Shown piece by piece: positions 40,551-49,497 of a stretch of DNA of 64,000 nucleotides; positions within the stretch are counted from its first letter, which is position 1; every line of letters starts with the position of its first letter. Origin of the DNA: an uncultured Planktomarina sp. (lineage in GTDB: Bacteria; Pseudomonadota; Alphaproteobacteria; Rhodobacterales; Rhodobacteraceae); the NCBI GenBank assembly GCA_905181815.1, contig CAJIZA010000007.1:84911-148910 (forward strand), written 5' to 3'. The notes below the pieces were generated by a model. The model ran no database searches, was not told the DNA's origin, and was given only the letters and a program-made list of their open reading frames with translations. A program made the translations under genes and the position numbers.

Positions 40551-40760
40551 TCACGCCTCCTGCGGTTCGGGCTCTTCGCCCTCACTGTCCTGCGCTTCGG
40601 CCCCTTTTAGGGCTGCAACGGCCCCAGTCGCAAGCGCCGCTGCGATGGCCGCGGCAATGACCCAATGGTCATGGCCTCCTGCTATAGCCTCCACATGCCC
40701 CAAATGCGCCCAAGCCGGCGCGGGCAGAAGACAGGCTAAAAATAACGGACACCGGGTCAT
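40551..40760 (-). CDS. Small membrane protein with signal peptide, head of the cob operon
   Basis: 69 residues: a signal-like start ending in PAPAWA, a short histidine-containing loop (HLGHVEAIAGGHDHW), one membrane segment (about 33-52) and an acidic tail. AAAGGA lies nine bases before the ATG, and the stop is one base from the cbiX ATG. Similar small proteins beside CbiX occur in Rhodobacterales (I associate them with DUF6732). The HGH/HDH loop invites a cobalt-handling role, but nothing proves it. Confidence 0.75.
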   Translation of the reverse strand: MTRCPLFLACLLPAPAWAHLGHVEAIAGGHDHWVIAAAIAAALATGAVAALKGAEAQDSEGEEPEPQEA

Positions 40761-40990
40761 ATCTTGGTCCTTTAATCTTGTAGGTCAAAGGCCCCGCCGC
40801 ACATCCGTTATACGGTCTAATCCGACGATCACAGTCTGCATCCCCAGTTTGGGTCAACGCAGCGCCATGCTCCTCTCCGGTCCTTCGACGTCGTCTGACC
40901 TTCTGCTAAGCCATTGCAGCGCCGGGAGCAAATGGATTCCCGACCGCACGGCGCCTGCAAGCGACGTTTTGCAGGATCAAGTAGCATTCA
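40761..40990 (-). other. Structured leader upstream of the cob operon, class unknown
   Basis: Between the first cob-operon gene and the divergent reductase lie 394 bases without a gene. The half nearer the cob genes folds well on the minus strand. CTGCAA/TTGCAG near 40950-40975 and GCGCCG/CGGCGC enclosing GGGA/TCCC (about 40915-40955) form stems, and CCATT/AATGG is an alternative pairing. A B12 riboswitch would be expected here, but I cannot find the B12-box consensus. Whether this is a diverged riboswitch, another leader RNA or chance is open. Confidence 0.35.
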
Positions 40991-41154
40991 GCTTTCTGAC
41001 ATAATAAAAGAAATTCGCCCAGAGCCGAGCCATATCCAAAGTGAACCCGTTGGCTCCAAATCGAAAAAGCAAGCAATTAAGATTGGTTTTGCCATTTCCA
41101 GCGCCACGACCCTGAGGTAGATGGGCAGGACGCAGCGCAGTTAGGGAGCGAGTG

Positions 41155-42114
41155 ATGGGACAACTGGTTGATGGTGTTTGGCATGATGCTTGGTATGACA
41201 CCACAAAATCCGGGGGTGCCTTTCAGCGCTCCACTGCAAAATTCCGCAACTGGATAACGGCCGATGGCAGCACAGAATTTCAGGCCGAAAGCGGACGCTA
41301 TCATCTATATGTTTCCTTGGCCTGCCCCTGGGCGCATCGCACATTAATTTTTAGACAACTTAAAGACTTAACCGCACATATCAGCGTTGACGCGGTGCAT
41401 CCTGACATGTTGTCTGACGGCTGGACCTTCGAGAGCGATTGGGCTGGTGCAACAGGCGACCGGCTGTTTGGCCTGCCATTGGCCCGCGATATTTATCTGC
41501 GTGCGGATCCAAAAATCAGTGGTCGCGTCACAGTGCCGATTCTTTGGGACAAGCACAGGGAAACCATTGTATCCAATGAGAGCTCCGAAATCATTCGCAT
41601 GTTTAACTCCGCCTTTGATCGGCTGACGGGCAATAATATGGACTTTTGCCCCCAAGAGCTGCACAAGGCGATAGAGCCAATCAACCAACGCATTTATGAC
41701 ACACTCAACAACGGCGTTTACCGCTGCGGATTTGCCACTTCCCAAGCTGCCTATGATGCAGCAGTGGGCCCATTGTTCGACACCTTGGACTGGCTGGAGC
41801 AACGCCTATCGCGCAAGCGCTATGTCATGGGAGAAAGGCTCACCGAGGTCGATTGGCGCTTGTTTCCAACCCTCATTCGTTTTGACAGCGTTTATCACCT
41901 GCATTTCAAATGTAACCGCAAGCGCATCATGGATTATCCTAATCTTTGGGCCTATACCCGCGAGCTCTATCAATACGAAAGTATTGCTGAGACGGTGAAT
42001 ATGGATCATATCGTCCGCCACTACCATTACAGCCATGATACGATTAACCCCAATCGCATCATCCCTATCAATCCAGACCTCGACTGGTACGCGCCCCATG
42101 GGCGCGGCGATTAA
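41155..42114 (+). CDS. Glutathionyl-hydroquinone reductase (YqjG/xi-class GST)
   Basis: 319 residues. The catalytic Cys lies in LACPWAHRTLIF, the xi-class CPWAHR signature; VSNESSEIIRMFNSAFD is the glutathione-binding site; the C-terminal helical domain has RYVMGERLTEVDWRLFPTL. These enzymes reduce glutathionyl-hydroquinones and recycle quinone adducts. ATG 41155 is preferred to the GTG one codon earlier because of spacing from GGGAG. It lies between two cobalamin gene sets but has no evident role in them. Confidence 0.92.
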   Translation: MGQLVDGVWHDAWYDTTKSGGAFQRSTAKFRNWITADGSTEFQAESGRYHLYVSLACPWAHRTLIFRQLKDLTAHISVDAVHPDMLSDGWTFESDWAGATGDRLFGLPLARDIYLRADPKISGRVTVPILWDKHRETIVSNESSEIIRMFNSAFDRLTGNNMDFCPQELHKAIEPINQRIYDTLNNGVYRCGFATSQAAYDAAVGPLFDTLDWLEQRLSRKRYVMGERLTEVDWRLFPTLIRFDSVYHLHFKCNRKRIMDYPNLWAYTRELYQYESIAETVNMDHIVRHYHYSHDTINPNRIIPINPDLDWYAPHGRGD

Positions 42115-42190
42115 CCAGCAACCAAGCCCTTGCGTTTTGGAGCAGCCAACGCAACTATTCGCCAAGATCTGTCAATTGCAGGAGAAACCA

Positions 42191-42562
42191 ATGACGTCAT
42201 GGATTACCATTTGCGACACCTGCAAACGCGAAGACTGGACACCAGAGATTCAGCCCCTCACCGATGGCGAAATATTAGCAGATTTAATCGAAGCACGCGC
42301 CGCAACCGCAGGAGTGAAAACCCGGCGTGTCTCGTGCATGATGGGCTGCGTGCGGGCCTGCAATGTAGCGGTGCAAGCACCTGAAAAACTGTCATATGTT
42401 TTGGGAACATTTGAGCCAAGCCCCGAAAATGCCCAAGCCATCGTAGATTATGCGGCACAGCATCAAGCCTCAAAAACCGGCCAGGTGCCCTACCGCGATT
42501 GGCCACAAGCAGTGAAAGGCCATTTCACCACGCGCATGACCCCGTTGCCGGACACTGACTAA
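42191..42562 (+). CDS. DUF1636 family metal-binding-like protein
   Basis: 123 residues from the ATG at 42191, seven bases after GGAG. Cysteines in WITICDTCKRE and in RRVSCMMGCVRACNVAVQ form the ferredoxin-like CxxC...C...C pattern of DUF1636. The rest, KLSYVLGTFEPSPENAQAIV, is family-typical. The function is unknown. The gene shares one base with cobC (TAATG), and the family often appears among cobalamin genes, so a role in B12 synthesis or cobalt handling is a fair inference. Confidence 0.87.
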   Translation: MTSWITICDTCKREDWTPEIQPLTDGEILADLIEARAATAGVKTRRVSCMMGCVRACNVAVQAPEKLSYVLGTFEPSPENAQAIVDYAAQHQASKTGQVPYRDWPQAVKGHFTTRMTPLPDTD

Positions 42563-43509
42563 TGGCGGGAAAGGAGCGAGATCACGGTGGCGGTCTTGAC
42601 GCGGCAGCAGCAAAATTTGGTGGCGCGCGGGGTGACTGGCTTGATATATCCACCGGGATCAATCCCGAGAGCTACCCGATAACCAACCTCGATCTGACGC
42701 CAAATGATTGGACAGCGCTGCCTGATAGAGGCGCAGATACTGCGCTTTGTAACGCCGCACGACGATTTTGGCGGGTGCCGGTCCAGGCGGATGTTCTGGC
42801 CGTGCCGGGATGTTCAGCCGCTATTGCTCAAATCCCTGCACTTCAAACTGCAGGCCAAGTCGAGATCGCTCTGCGAAGCTATAATGAACACGCCGCCGCC
42901 TTTCGGTTTCATGGCTGGGACGTACAAGAACACCCCCCTGCTCCTTTGGCCCGTGTTGTGGTCCATCCCAACAACCCAACCGGCATATTCCAACCTCAGA
43001 TCCCACCTGCGCCCCTGACGGTGATTGACGAGAGCTTTTGCGATATCGCTCCGGCGCAAAGCCATATCGCGCAAGCCAAGCAACCTGGTCATATAATATT
43101 GAAAAGTTTTGGAAAATTTTGGGGCCTAGCTGGATTGCGTTTGGGGTTTGCGATTGGAGATCCAGAGTTGATCGACGCTCTGCGACAAAGGCTTGGCCCT
43201 TGGCCGGTCTCTGGGATCGCGTTGAAAATTGGCGCCACGGCGCTGATCGACACCACTTGGGCCAAACAAACTCAGGCCCGGCTGACCGCGGATTCCGAAC
43301 GTCTTGACCTGCTGATGCGGCGCAAAAACGCCCGCCCTATGGGCGCCTGCCCGCTGTTTCGTACCTATGAAGTCGCCGATGCCGAGCAGCTTCACCACCA
43401 CTTGGCAAAGCGCAAGATCTGGACGCGGGTTTTTCCCTATAGCCAGACATGGATTCGACTTGGCCTGCCACCACAGGGGCAGTGGGAGCGGTTAGAGGCC
43501 ACCCTGTGA
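42562..43509 (+). CDS. cobC: Threonine-phosphate decarboxylase-like aminotransferase of cobalamin synthesis
   Basis: 315-residue PLP enzyme. HGGGLDAAAAKFGGARGDWL and ISTGINPESYP are the CobC/CobD opening; PLP binding is in HPNNPTG and VIDESF; the Schiff-base lysine is in LKSFGKFWGLAGLRLGF (K185 by family alignment). It makes the aminopropanol arm precursor, (R)-1-amino-2-propanol phosphate, from threonine phosphate. Start overlaps DUF1636 by one base and the end overlaps cobD by GTGA. Confidence 0.9.
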   Translation: MAGKERDHGGGLDAAAAKFGGARGDWLDISTGINPESYPITNLDLTPNDWTALPDRGADTALCNAARRFWRVPVQADVLAVPGCSAAIAQIPALQTAGQVEIALRSYNEHAAAFRFHGWDVQEHPPAPLARVVVHPNNPTGIFQPQIPPAPLTVIDESFCDIAPAQSHIAQAKQPGHIILKSFGKFWGLAGLRLGFAIGDPELIDALRQRLGPWPVSGIALKIGATALIDTTWAKQTQARLTADSERLDLLMRRKNARPMGACPLFRTYEVADAEQLHHHLAKRKIWTRVFPYSQTWIRLGLPPQGQWERLEATL

Positions 43510-44411
43510 CCCTGTTTTTGGCGCTTGTCCTGGATGCGCTGCTAGGCGAGCCAAAGTGGCTTTGGTCACGCCTGCCACATCCGGCCGTGCTTATGGGCAA
43601 TCTCATCACTCGAGCCACGAGCATGCTCAATCACGCGCCACATCAAAAACCCAAAGGTGTGATCTTATGCATCGGATTGGGTGTACTCGGCGGACTTACC
43701 GGGGTCCTCTTGGCGCAACTTGGGCCTGTGGCCGAAATTTTGGTCACTGCAATCCTCGTGGCACAAAAATCCTTGATGCAGCATGTGCAAGACGTGGCTC
43801 AGTCCCTGCGGCTGTCACTTGCCGCCGGGCGCAGGAGTGTGGCCATGATTGTTGGACGTGATACAGCCCAGATGGATGCTCCGCAGGTGGCCCGCAGCGC
43901 CATTGAAAGCGCGGCAGAAAATTTTTCCGATGGGATTGCAGCGCCAGTTTTTTGGTTTGCGCTGGCAGGTTTGCCCGGTGTGATCATCTATAAAATGATC
44001 AACACCGCAGACAGTATGATTGGTTATAAGAACGAGACATATTGGGATTTCGGATGGGCCTGCGCCCGGCTGGATGATCTGCTGAATTGGGCGCCCGCTC
44101 GGCTGTCCGCCTTTGGAGTTTGGCTGATTACCGGGTGCCGCACCTCTTGGGGCACCATTATCTCTGAGGCAAAATTGCACCGCTCCCCGAATGCCGGCTG
44201 GCCCGAGGCAGCGATGGCCTATGCGCTTGATGTCAGCCTCTCAGGCCCACGCAGCTATGAGGGAAAATTAGAAAAATTTCCTTGGGTCAACGCCACTGGC
44301 CGCAAAAACATTGGACCGGTTGAGATCGAAAAATCTATTCAGACACTCTGGCTAACCTGGGGCACGATGGCGCTTTTGGTGGCTGGCATCGCCCTTGCAT
44401 TTTTATTGTAA
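43506..44411 (+). CDS. cobD: Adenosylcobinamide-phosphate synthase
   Basis: 301 residues from a GTG at 43506 that overlaps the cobC stop by four bases; the longer frame from 43449 would overlap cobC by 20 codons. It has several membrane segments and the CobD/CbiB motifs LDALLGEPKWLWSRLPHPAV, RDTAQMDAPQVARSAIESAA, ENFSDGIAAPVFWFALAGLP and GYKNETYWDFGWACARLDDL. It joins the aminopropanol phosphate to adenosylcobyric acid. Naming follows the alphaproteobacterial convention (cobC-cobD). Confidence 0.95.
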   Translation: MTLFLALVLDALLGEPKWLWSRLPHPAVLMGNLITRATSMLNHAPHQKPKGVILCIGLGVLGGLTGVLLAQLGPVAEILVTAILVAQKSLMQHVQDVAQSLRLSLAAGRRSVAMIVGRDTAQMDAPQVARSAIESAAENFSDGIAAPVFWFALAGLPGVIIYKMINTADSMIGYKNETYWDFGWACARLDDLLNWAPARLSAFGVWLITGCRTSWGTIISEAKLHRSPNAGWPEAAMAYALDVSLSGPRSYEGKLEKFPWVNATGRKNIGPVEIEKSIQTLWLTWGTMALLVAGIALAFLL

Positions 44412-44451
44412 AAAGGCCTAATTGCAACGGGTTTTCTGTTGGGAAATTGAC

Positions 44452-45621
44452 ATGTACTACTTCTTTTTGTCCTTTTTTTTATTGTGTTACGCCAGCCTGG
44501 CCTCTGCCACTTGTGGTACGGATTGGGCGTCGTTTATCAAAAATGTAAAGCAAGAGGCAGTGGCACAGGGCTACCCGCGCCCATTGGTGACGCGCTTTTT
44601 TGACGGCGCAGCACAAGACCCCAAGGTAATCAAAGCAGACCGCCAGCAAGGGGTGTTCCAAAAAGACTTCATCAACTTCTCTAATGCGTTAATCTCGGAG
44701 AACCGCTTGGTGCACGCACAGAAGAACGCCGCCAAATACGCCACTACCTTTGACAGGGTGTCCCGTGATTACGGGATCCCACCAGGAGTCTTACTAGCTT
44801 TTTGGGCGTTTGAAACGGATTTTGGGGTCAATCAAGGCAATTTCAACGCGCTCAATGCGCTGCTTACCCTGTCACATGATTGCCGGCGCCCTGATCTGTT
44901 TCGCCCACAGGTTTTTGCAGCACTCGAGCTTTACAAACGCGGTGATTTTGATCCGCGAGAGACGCAAGGCGCTTGGGCAGGCGAAATTGGCATGATCCAA
45001 ATGTTGCCCAAAGATATTCTGGACAGCGGCACGGATGGGGATGGTGATGACCAAGTCGATCTACAAAGCTCTGCCGAAGATGCTCTTATGAGTGGCGGGC
45101 ATATGCTGCGTCGATTGGGCTGGCAGGCCGGTGCCCCGTGGTTGCAAGAAATTGAATTGCCTAAAAATCTTGATCTGACACTGACTGGCCTCGACAAAAG
45201 CCTGCCGGTCTCTCGCTGGCAGGCGTTTGGGGTGACGGGGCGGCATGGCCCCTTACAGCCCAGCGCGGGCCAAGCCTCTGTGTTACTTCCGGTTGGCCAT
45301 AAGGGTCCGGCCTTTCTGACCTATCGGAATTTCAACGTCTACTTTGAATGGAACCAGAGCCTGGTCTATGTCACCACAGCCGCCTATTTCGCCACGCTGC
45401 TATCGGGTGCACCACGGTTTGATCCCGGGACGCCGGACACGGGCTTGACTGGGCAAGAAATGCAGGCCCTGCAGCAAAAATTAATGGCCCGAGGTCATGA
45501 TGTTGGAAAAATCGATGGTATTTTAGGCTCCAAAACCCGCGCCGCTGTGCAAGCGGAGCAAGAAAGGTTCAATCTGCCCGCCGATGCTTGGCCGACCCCA
45601 AGCTTGCTTAATCGGCTTTAA
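44452..45621 (+). CDS. Lytic murein transglycosylase (MltB-type, SLT_2 plus peptidoglycan-binding domain)
   Basis: 389 residues from ATG 44452, which yields a proper signal peptide (MYYFFLSFFLLCYASLASA). The SLT_2 catalytic domain has YGIPPGVLLAFWAFETDFGV (catalytic Glu in FETDFG) and GAWAGEIGMIQMLPKDIL. The C-terminal PG_binding_1 domain begins about 325 (MQALQQKLMARGHDVGKIDG). It cleaves glycan strands to 1,6-anhydromuropeptides in the periplasm. A Cys at mature position 2-3 (ATCGTD) is not in a lipobox, so it is probably soluble. Confidence 0.92.
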   Translation: MYYFFLSFFLLCYASLASATCGTDWASFIKNVKQEAVAQGYPRPLVTRFFDGAAQDPKVIKADRQQGVFQKDFINFSNALISENRLVHAQKNAAKYATTFDRVSRDYGIPPGVLLAFWAFETDFGVNQGNFNALNALLTLSHDCRRPDLFRPQVFAALELYKRGDFDPRETQGAWAGEIGMIQMLPKDILDSGTDGDGDDQVDLQSSAEDALMSGGHMLRRLGWQAGAPWLQEIELPKNLDLTLTGLDKSLPVSRWQAFGVTGRHGPLQPSAGQASVLLPVGHKGPAFLTYRNFNVYFEWNQSLVYVTTAAYFATLLSGAPRFDPGTPDTGLTGQEMQALQQKLMARGHDVGKIDGILGSKTRAAVQAEQERFNLPADAWPTPSLLNRL

Positions 45622-45646
45622 GATCTTCATGCGGCATCCCGAGGCG

Positions 45647-48600
45647 CTAGGCCACCAGTTGTTCGGCTTTCTTCAGGTCAACCGAAACCAGCTGGCTGAC
45701 CCCTTGCTCCGCCATCGTCACACCAAACAAACGGTCCATACGCGCCATGGTCACCGCATGGTGGGTGATGATCAAAAACCGCGTGTCCGTCCTGCGGGTC
45801 ATCTCATCGAGCAGATCGCAGAACCTTGTGACATTCGCATCGTCTAAAGGCGCATCCACCTCATCAAGCACGCAAATTGGCGCGGGATTGGCCAAGAAGA
45901 CCGCAAAGATAAGCGCCATCGCCGTCAGAGTTTGCTCACCACCCGACAATAGCGAGAGGGTCGAGAGTTTCTTACCCGGTGGTTGACACAAAATTTCCAG
46001 CCCAGCGTCCAACGGATCATCATTTTCTACCAAAACCAAATTCGCCTCGCCACCGCCAAACAAATGCGAAAACAGAGTGCCAAAGTTGCGGTTCACCTCA
46101 TCAAAAGCGGCCAACAAACGTTCGCGGCCCTCTTTGTTGAGGCTAGCAATCCCACCGCGCAGAGTTTTGATTGCCTCTTCCAAATCGGTTTTCTCTTTGG
46201 TGAGCATATCAAATTCCTCGCGCACCTCTTGAGAATCCTCTTCCGCCCGCAGGTTGACTGCGCCCAGCGCTTCTCGTTGACGGCGCAAACGGGCTACTTC
46301 TGCCTCCACCTGTTCAGAGGGCGGCATTTTCAGCGGATCGACCTCCAATTGTTCCAGCAGGCTTTGCGGCTCAGTTTGCAGCTTCTCACGAATGCGCTCC
46401 GCCGCCAAACCCACCGCCTCCAAAGCAGCTTCAGAGCGCGCCTCAGCGCCAGCTCGTTTTTCGCGGCTTTCCGTGGCCACGCGCCCAGCATCACGCTCGG
46501 CCTCAGAAGCCTGGCGCATTTCCGTCTCGGCCCGCGCCAAGTTATCAGCGGCCAATTTTCGGCGCGTTTCAGCTTCCTCTGACGCGGAGATGAGCTCTGC
46601 GCGTTGGCTTCTGATGTTATCGGGCTCTGAGAGCGCTGCTGCCAATTCTGATTCAGCCTTGCTGTGACGCTGTTCCAGTTCGACAGCACGCGTTTTGGCA
46701 TTTCCCAAACGTTCTTGCCAGCTGCCAATATCTTTGGTCAATGCCGCAATACGCTTGACCCGCGCTTCACCATCACTGCGCAGATCATCATGAGCCGCAC
46801 GACGGCTCATCATAGTGACCCGGCTGGCTTCAACCGTCAGGCGAATGTCCTCCACCCGTGCCCGCTTGGCGGCAAGATCTTCCAAGCCTTCCCGGTGGAT
46901 TTGCGCTTCACGCAGCTGCACGCGCGCTTCACGCGCCTCTTCCCCGTAGCGCGTGACAGCTAACGCCAGCGCCTCAACACGCCCGCCGGCAAGATTGCGC
47001 TCCGCCTCAGCCCGAGACAATACCCGTCCCGCATCCGCCATCATCCGATCTGCGGCCTGGCGGGCCTCACGGGTCTCTTGATCGGTTTTGGTCAGGGTTT
47101 GCAATTGACTAACCAGCGCTTGATGCGCAGTTTCCGCTTGGCTTGCCACCACCTGCGCGTCTTTCAATTGTGATTGCAAAGCCTGAAGGCGATTGCGTTG
47201 CTCAAGCGCCAAGGCCGCCGCCGAGGGGGCATCCTTGGCTTGGGACCGAAACCCATCCCAACGCCAAAGATCGCCATCTCGGCTGACCAGTCTTTGCCCC
47301 GGTAAAAGAACCCCATGCAGCCGTGCGCCCTCCTCGGCTTTCACAAGGCCAACTTGTGCAATCCTGCGGTTCAACACGCCAGGAACGGTGACGTATTGGC
47401 CAAAACTTTCAACGCCCTCCGGCAGGCGGGGTGGGGTGTCATACTCCTGCAGCTGCGCCCAGCCTGATCGTCCTTCCGTCGTCACAGACGGGGCTTTAAG
47501 ATCATCAGCCAGCGCTGCGCCCAGAGCCTTTTCATATCCACTTTCAACATGCACTTGGTCAAGCAGCTGGTCGCCTTGACCGCGATTGCGTTCCACCAAT
47601 TTCACCAGTGCGGACACTTCCGCCTGTAACGCATTGACGACCCCATTTGCCTCGGATCTGGCAGTCCGCGCACTGTTTTCTTGGTTTAGGCAGGCTGCCC
47701 GACGCGCCTCCGCCTCAGCCAAAGCCGTTTCGGCCTGCGCAACTGCCTCAACAGCTGCCGCCTCATCAAAATGGGCTTGATCATAGGCTGCTGCGGCGTC
47801 ACTGACCTGTGTGCGGGCCTCAGCCACCGCAGACTCAGCATTGATCTCTTCGGTCTCAGCCTTGGACAGGCGTTTTTGGGCATCCTCAAAGAGCCGATCC
47901 GCCGATTGGTGGCTGGCGGCCAGACGCGCGACATCTTCGGTGATCTCCGCCAATTGCGATTCACGATCGTGCAAAACAGCGGCCGCCTGTGAGGCCTCCC
48001 CAGCCGCTTTTTGCACTTTTTTGCTCTGCCCGGCCCCGGCTTTTTCATGCTCTGCCAGTTCCGCGCGCAGACGCTCAATTGTGTCGCCTGCATCAGCATT
48101 CAGATTTTGTTCCCGCGCCATATCGGCCGCCAGCTGGGCGATGCGTTGCTCCAAAGTGTAGATGGTTTGCTCAGCCCGTTTCGCTTGATCGCTGAGCGTA
48201 TCTTTTTGTACATTCAACCGCTGCAACACTGCATTGGCGATGGCTTCTTCCTCGCGCAGGGGAGGCAGGGCCGCCTCGCAAATCTCACGGGCCTTCACAG
48301 ATTTCTGAACTGCGGTTTCGGCTTGGGCCGCTGTGATCGTACCGGCGCGCAGAGCCTCTTCAGCTGCCGCACGGGCCTCTTCTGCCTCTTGCCACCGGCG
48401 ATACAGTAAGAGCCCTTCTGCCAGACGCAGACTGGCCCCCAACTCTCGATATCTTGCCGCTTGTTTTGCCTGCCGCGCCAGTTGGGATAGTTGATTGGCC
48501 AATTGTTCGATCACGTCATCCACGCGTGACAGGTTCGTTTCAGCACCGCGCAATTTCAGCTCGGCCTCATGCCGCCGCGCATAGAGACCCGAAATTCCAG

Positions 48601-49102
48601 CCGCCTCTTCCAAAATCCGACGCCGGGCCTTGGGTTTGGCATTGATCAATTCACTGATCTGCCCCTGCCGAACGAGGGCAGGAGAATGCGCACCAGTGCT
48701 GGCATCGGCAAAAAGCATCTGAACATCCCGCGCCCGCACATCTTTGCTATTGGCCTTATAGGCAGAGCCAATATCGCGCGTGATGCGGCGGACCACATCC
48801 AAAAAATCACTTTCATTGAAGCTCGCCGGAGCCAGCCTTTTGCTGTTGTCGATTTGCAAAATGACTTCTGCAAAATTACGGGCCGGACGTGTGGCGGTTC
48901 CGGCGAAGATGACATCCTCCATCCCACCACCACGCATGGCCGTCGGACGGTTCTCGCCCATAACCCAGCGCAGCGCCTCCAGCAAATTTGATTTACCACA
49001 GCCATTGGGGCCCACCACCCCGGTCAAACCATCAGCAATAATCAAATCTGTGGGGTCCACAAAGCTTTTGAACCCGTTCAATCGTAATTTAGAAAACCGC
49101 AC
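45647..49102 (-). CDS. smc: Chromosome segregation ATPase SMC
   Basis: 1151 residues. Walker A is VVGPNGCGKSNLLEALRWVM; the ABC signature and Walker B are LSGGEQTLTAMALIFAVFLA and CVLDEVDAPLDDAN. Long coiled coils (about 165-500 and 640-1000) flank a hinge around 510-625. The start is GTG 49102. It condenses and organises chromosomal DNA with ScpA/ScpB, whose genes are not in the window. The usual upstream neighbours in Rhodobacterales are missing here; instead there is a decayed lipoprotein gene. Confidence 0.97.
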   Translation of the reverse strand: MRFSKLRLNGFKSFVDPTDLIIADGLTGVVGPNGCGKSNLLEALRWVMGENRPTAMRGGGMEDVIFAGTATRPARNFAEVILQIDNSKRLAPASFNESDFLDVVRRITRDIGSAYKANSKDVRARDVQMLFADASTGAHSPALVRQGQISELINAKPKARRRILEEAAGISGLYARRHEAELKLRGAETNLSRVDDVIEQLANQLSQLARQAKQAARYRELGASLRLAEGLLLYRRWQEAEEARAAAEEALRAGTITAAQAETAVQKSVKAREICEAALPPLREEEAIANAVLQRLNVQKDTLSDQAKRAEQTIYTLEQRIAQLAADMAREQNLNADAGDTIERLRAELAEHEKAGAGQSKKVQKAAGEASQAAAVLHDRESQLAEITEDVARLAASHQSADRLFEDAQKRLSKAETEEINAESAVAEARTQVSDAAAAYDQAHFDEAAAVEAVAQAETALAEAEARRAACLNQENSARTARSEANGVVNALQAEVSALVKLVERNRGQGDQLLDQVHVESGYEKALGAALADDLKAPSVTTEGRSGWAQLQEYDTPPRLPEGVESFGQYVTVPGVLNRRIAQVGLVKAEEGARLHGVLLPGQRLVSRDGDLWRWDGFRSQAKDAPSAAALALEQRNRLQALQSQLKDAQVVASQAETAHQALVSQLQTLTKTDQETREARQAADRMMADAGRVLSRAEAERNLAGGRVEALALAVTRYGEEAREARVQLREAQIHREGLEDLAAKRARVEDIRLTVEASRVTMMSRRAAHDDLRSDGEARVKRIAALTKDIGSWQERLGNAKTRAVELEQRHSKAESELAAALSEPDNIRSQRAELISASEEAETRRKLAADNLARAETEMRQASEAERDAGRVATESREKRAGAEARSEAALEAVGLAAERIREKLQTEPQSLLEQLEVDPLKMPPSEQVEAEVARLRRQREALGAVNLRAEEDSQEVREEFDMLTKEKTDLEEAIKTLRGGIASLNKEGRERLLAAFDEVNRNFGTLFSHLFGGGEANLVLVENDDPLDAGLEILCQPPGKKLSTLSLLSGGEQTLTAMALIFAVFLANPAPICVLDEVDAPLDDANVTRFCDLLDEMTRRTDTRFLIITHHAVTMARMDRLFGVTMAEQGVSQLVSVDLKKAEQLVA

Positions 49103-49286
49103 CGAAACATGCCCTCGTGATTCTTCTGGGTTAAGTGTGCCGAAGCGATAGGGGCGGAGTCAACGCCAACGACCCTTATCCTGTGGGTTCGAAGAACTTA
49201 TCCACAATATATTGGTGCCTTACGGCACAATTACGTGTAACACGGCAGCTCAGGAGCGATTGTTATTTCAAGGGTATTTGGCGCTC

Positions 49287-49497
49287 TTACTCGCCAGCTT
49301 CACTGTCTTTGTTGCCAGCTCGGTGGCTGTTGAGCCAATCAAACGCCGCGAAAATGTCGAATTGATCCACCAATTTTTGAAGATCCACCTTTTCAGGCTC
49401 AACGGCCGGTTCAGGTACAGATTCCTGCTAAGGCTGGGATTGCAAGCAGCCAGTCAAAGCAGTTGCCAAAACGACAAAAAACCAAAACCTTTTTCAT
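49287..49497 (-). pseudogene. Small lipoprotein gene with frameshift and nonsense codon
   Basis: From ATG 49497 the frame starts MKKVLVF. A run of six A on the plus strand (49476-49481) shifts it; removing one base restores VVLATALTGCLQSQP, a signal peptide with lipobox LTGC. Six codons later is an in-frame TAG, after which QESVPEPAVEPEKVDLQKLV and FDIFAAFDWLNSHRAGNK continue to a stop at 49287. So there are two lesions in about 70 codons. I read it as a recently inactivated lipoprotein of unknown function; a homopolymer error would explain only one lesion. Confidence 0.65.

Noticed and set aside
40800-40990. Cobalamin riboswitch upstream of the cob operon
   Set aside because: Structure is present but I could not find the B12-box consensus, so I list it only as an unassigned leader.
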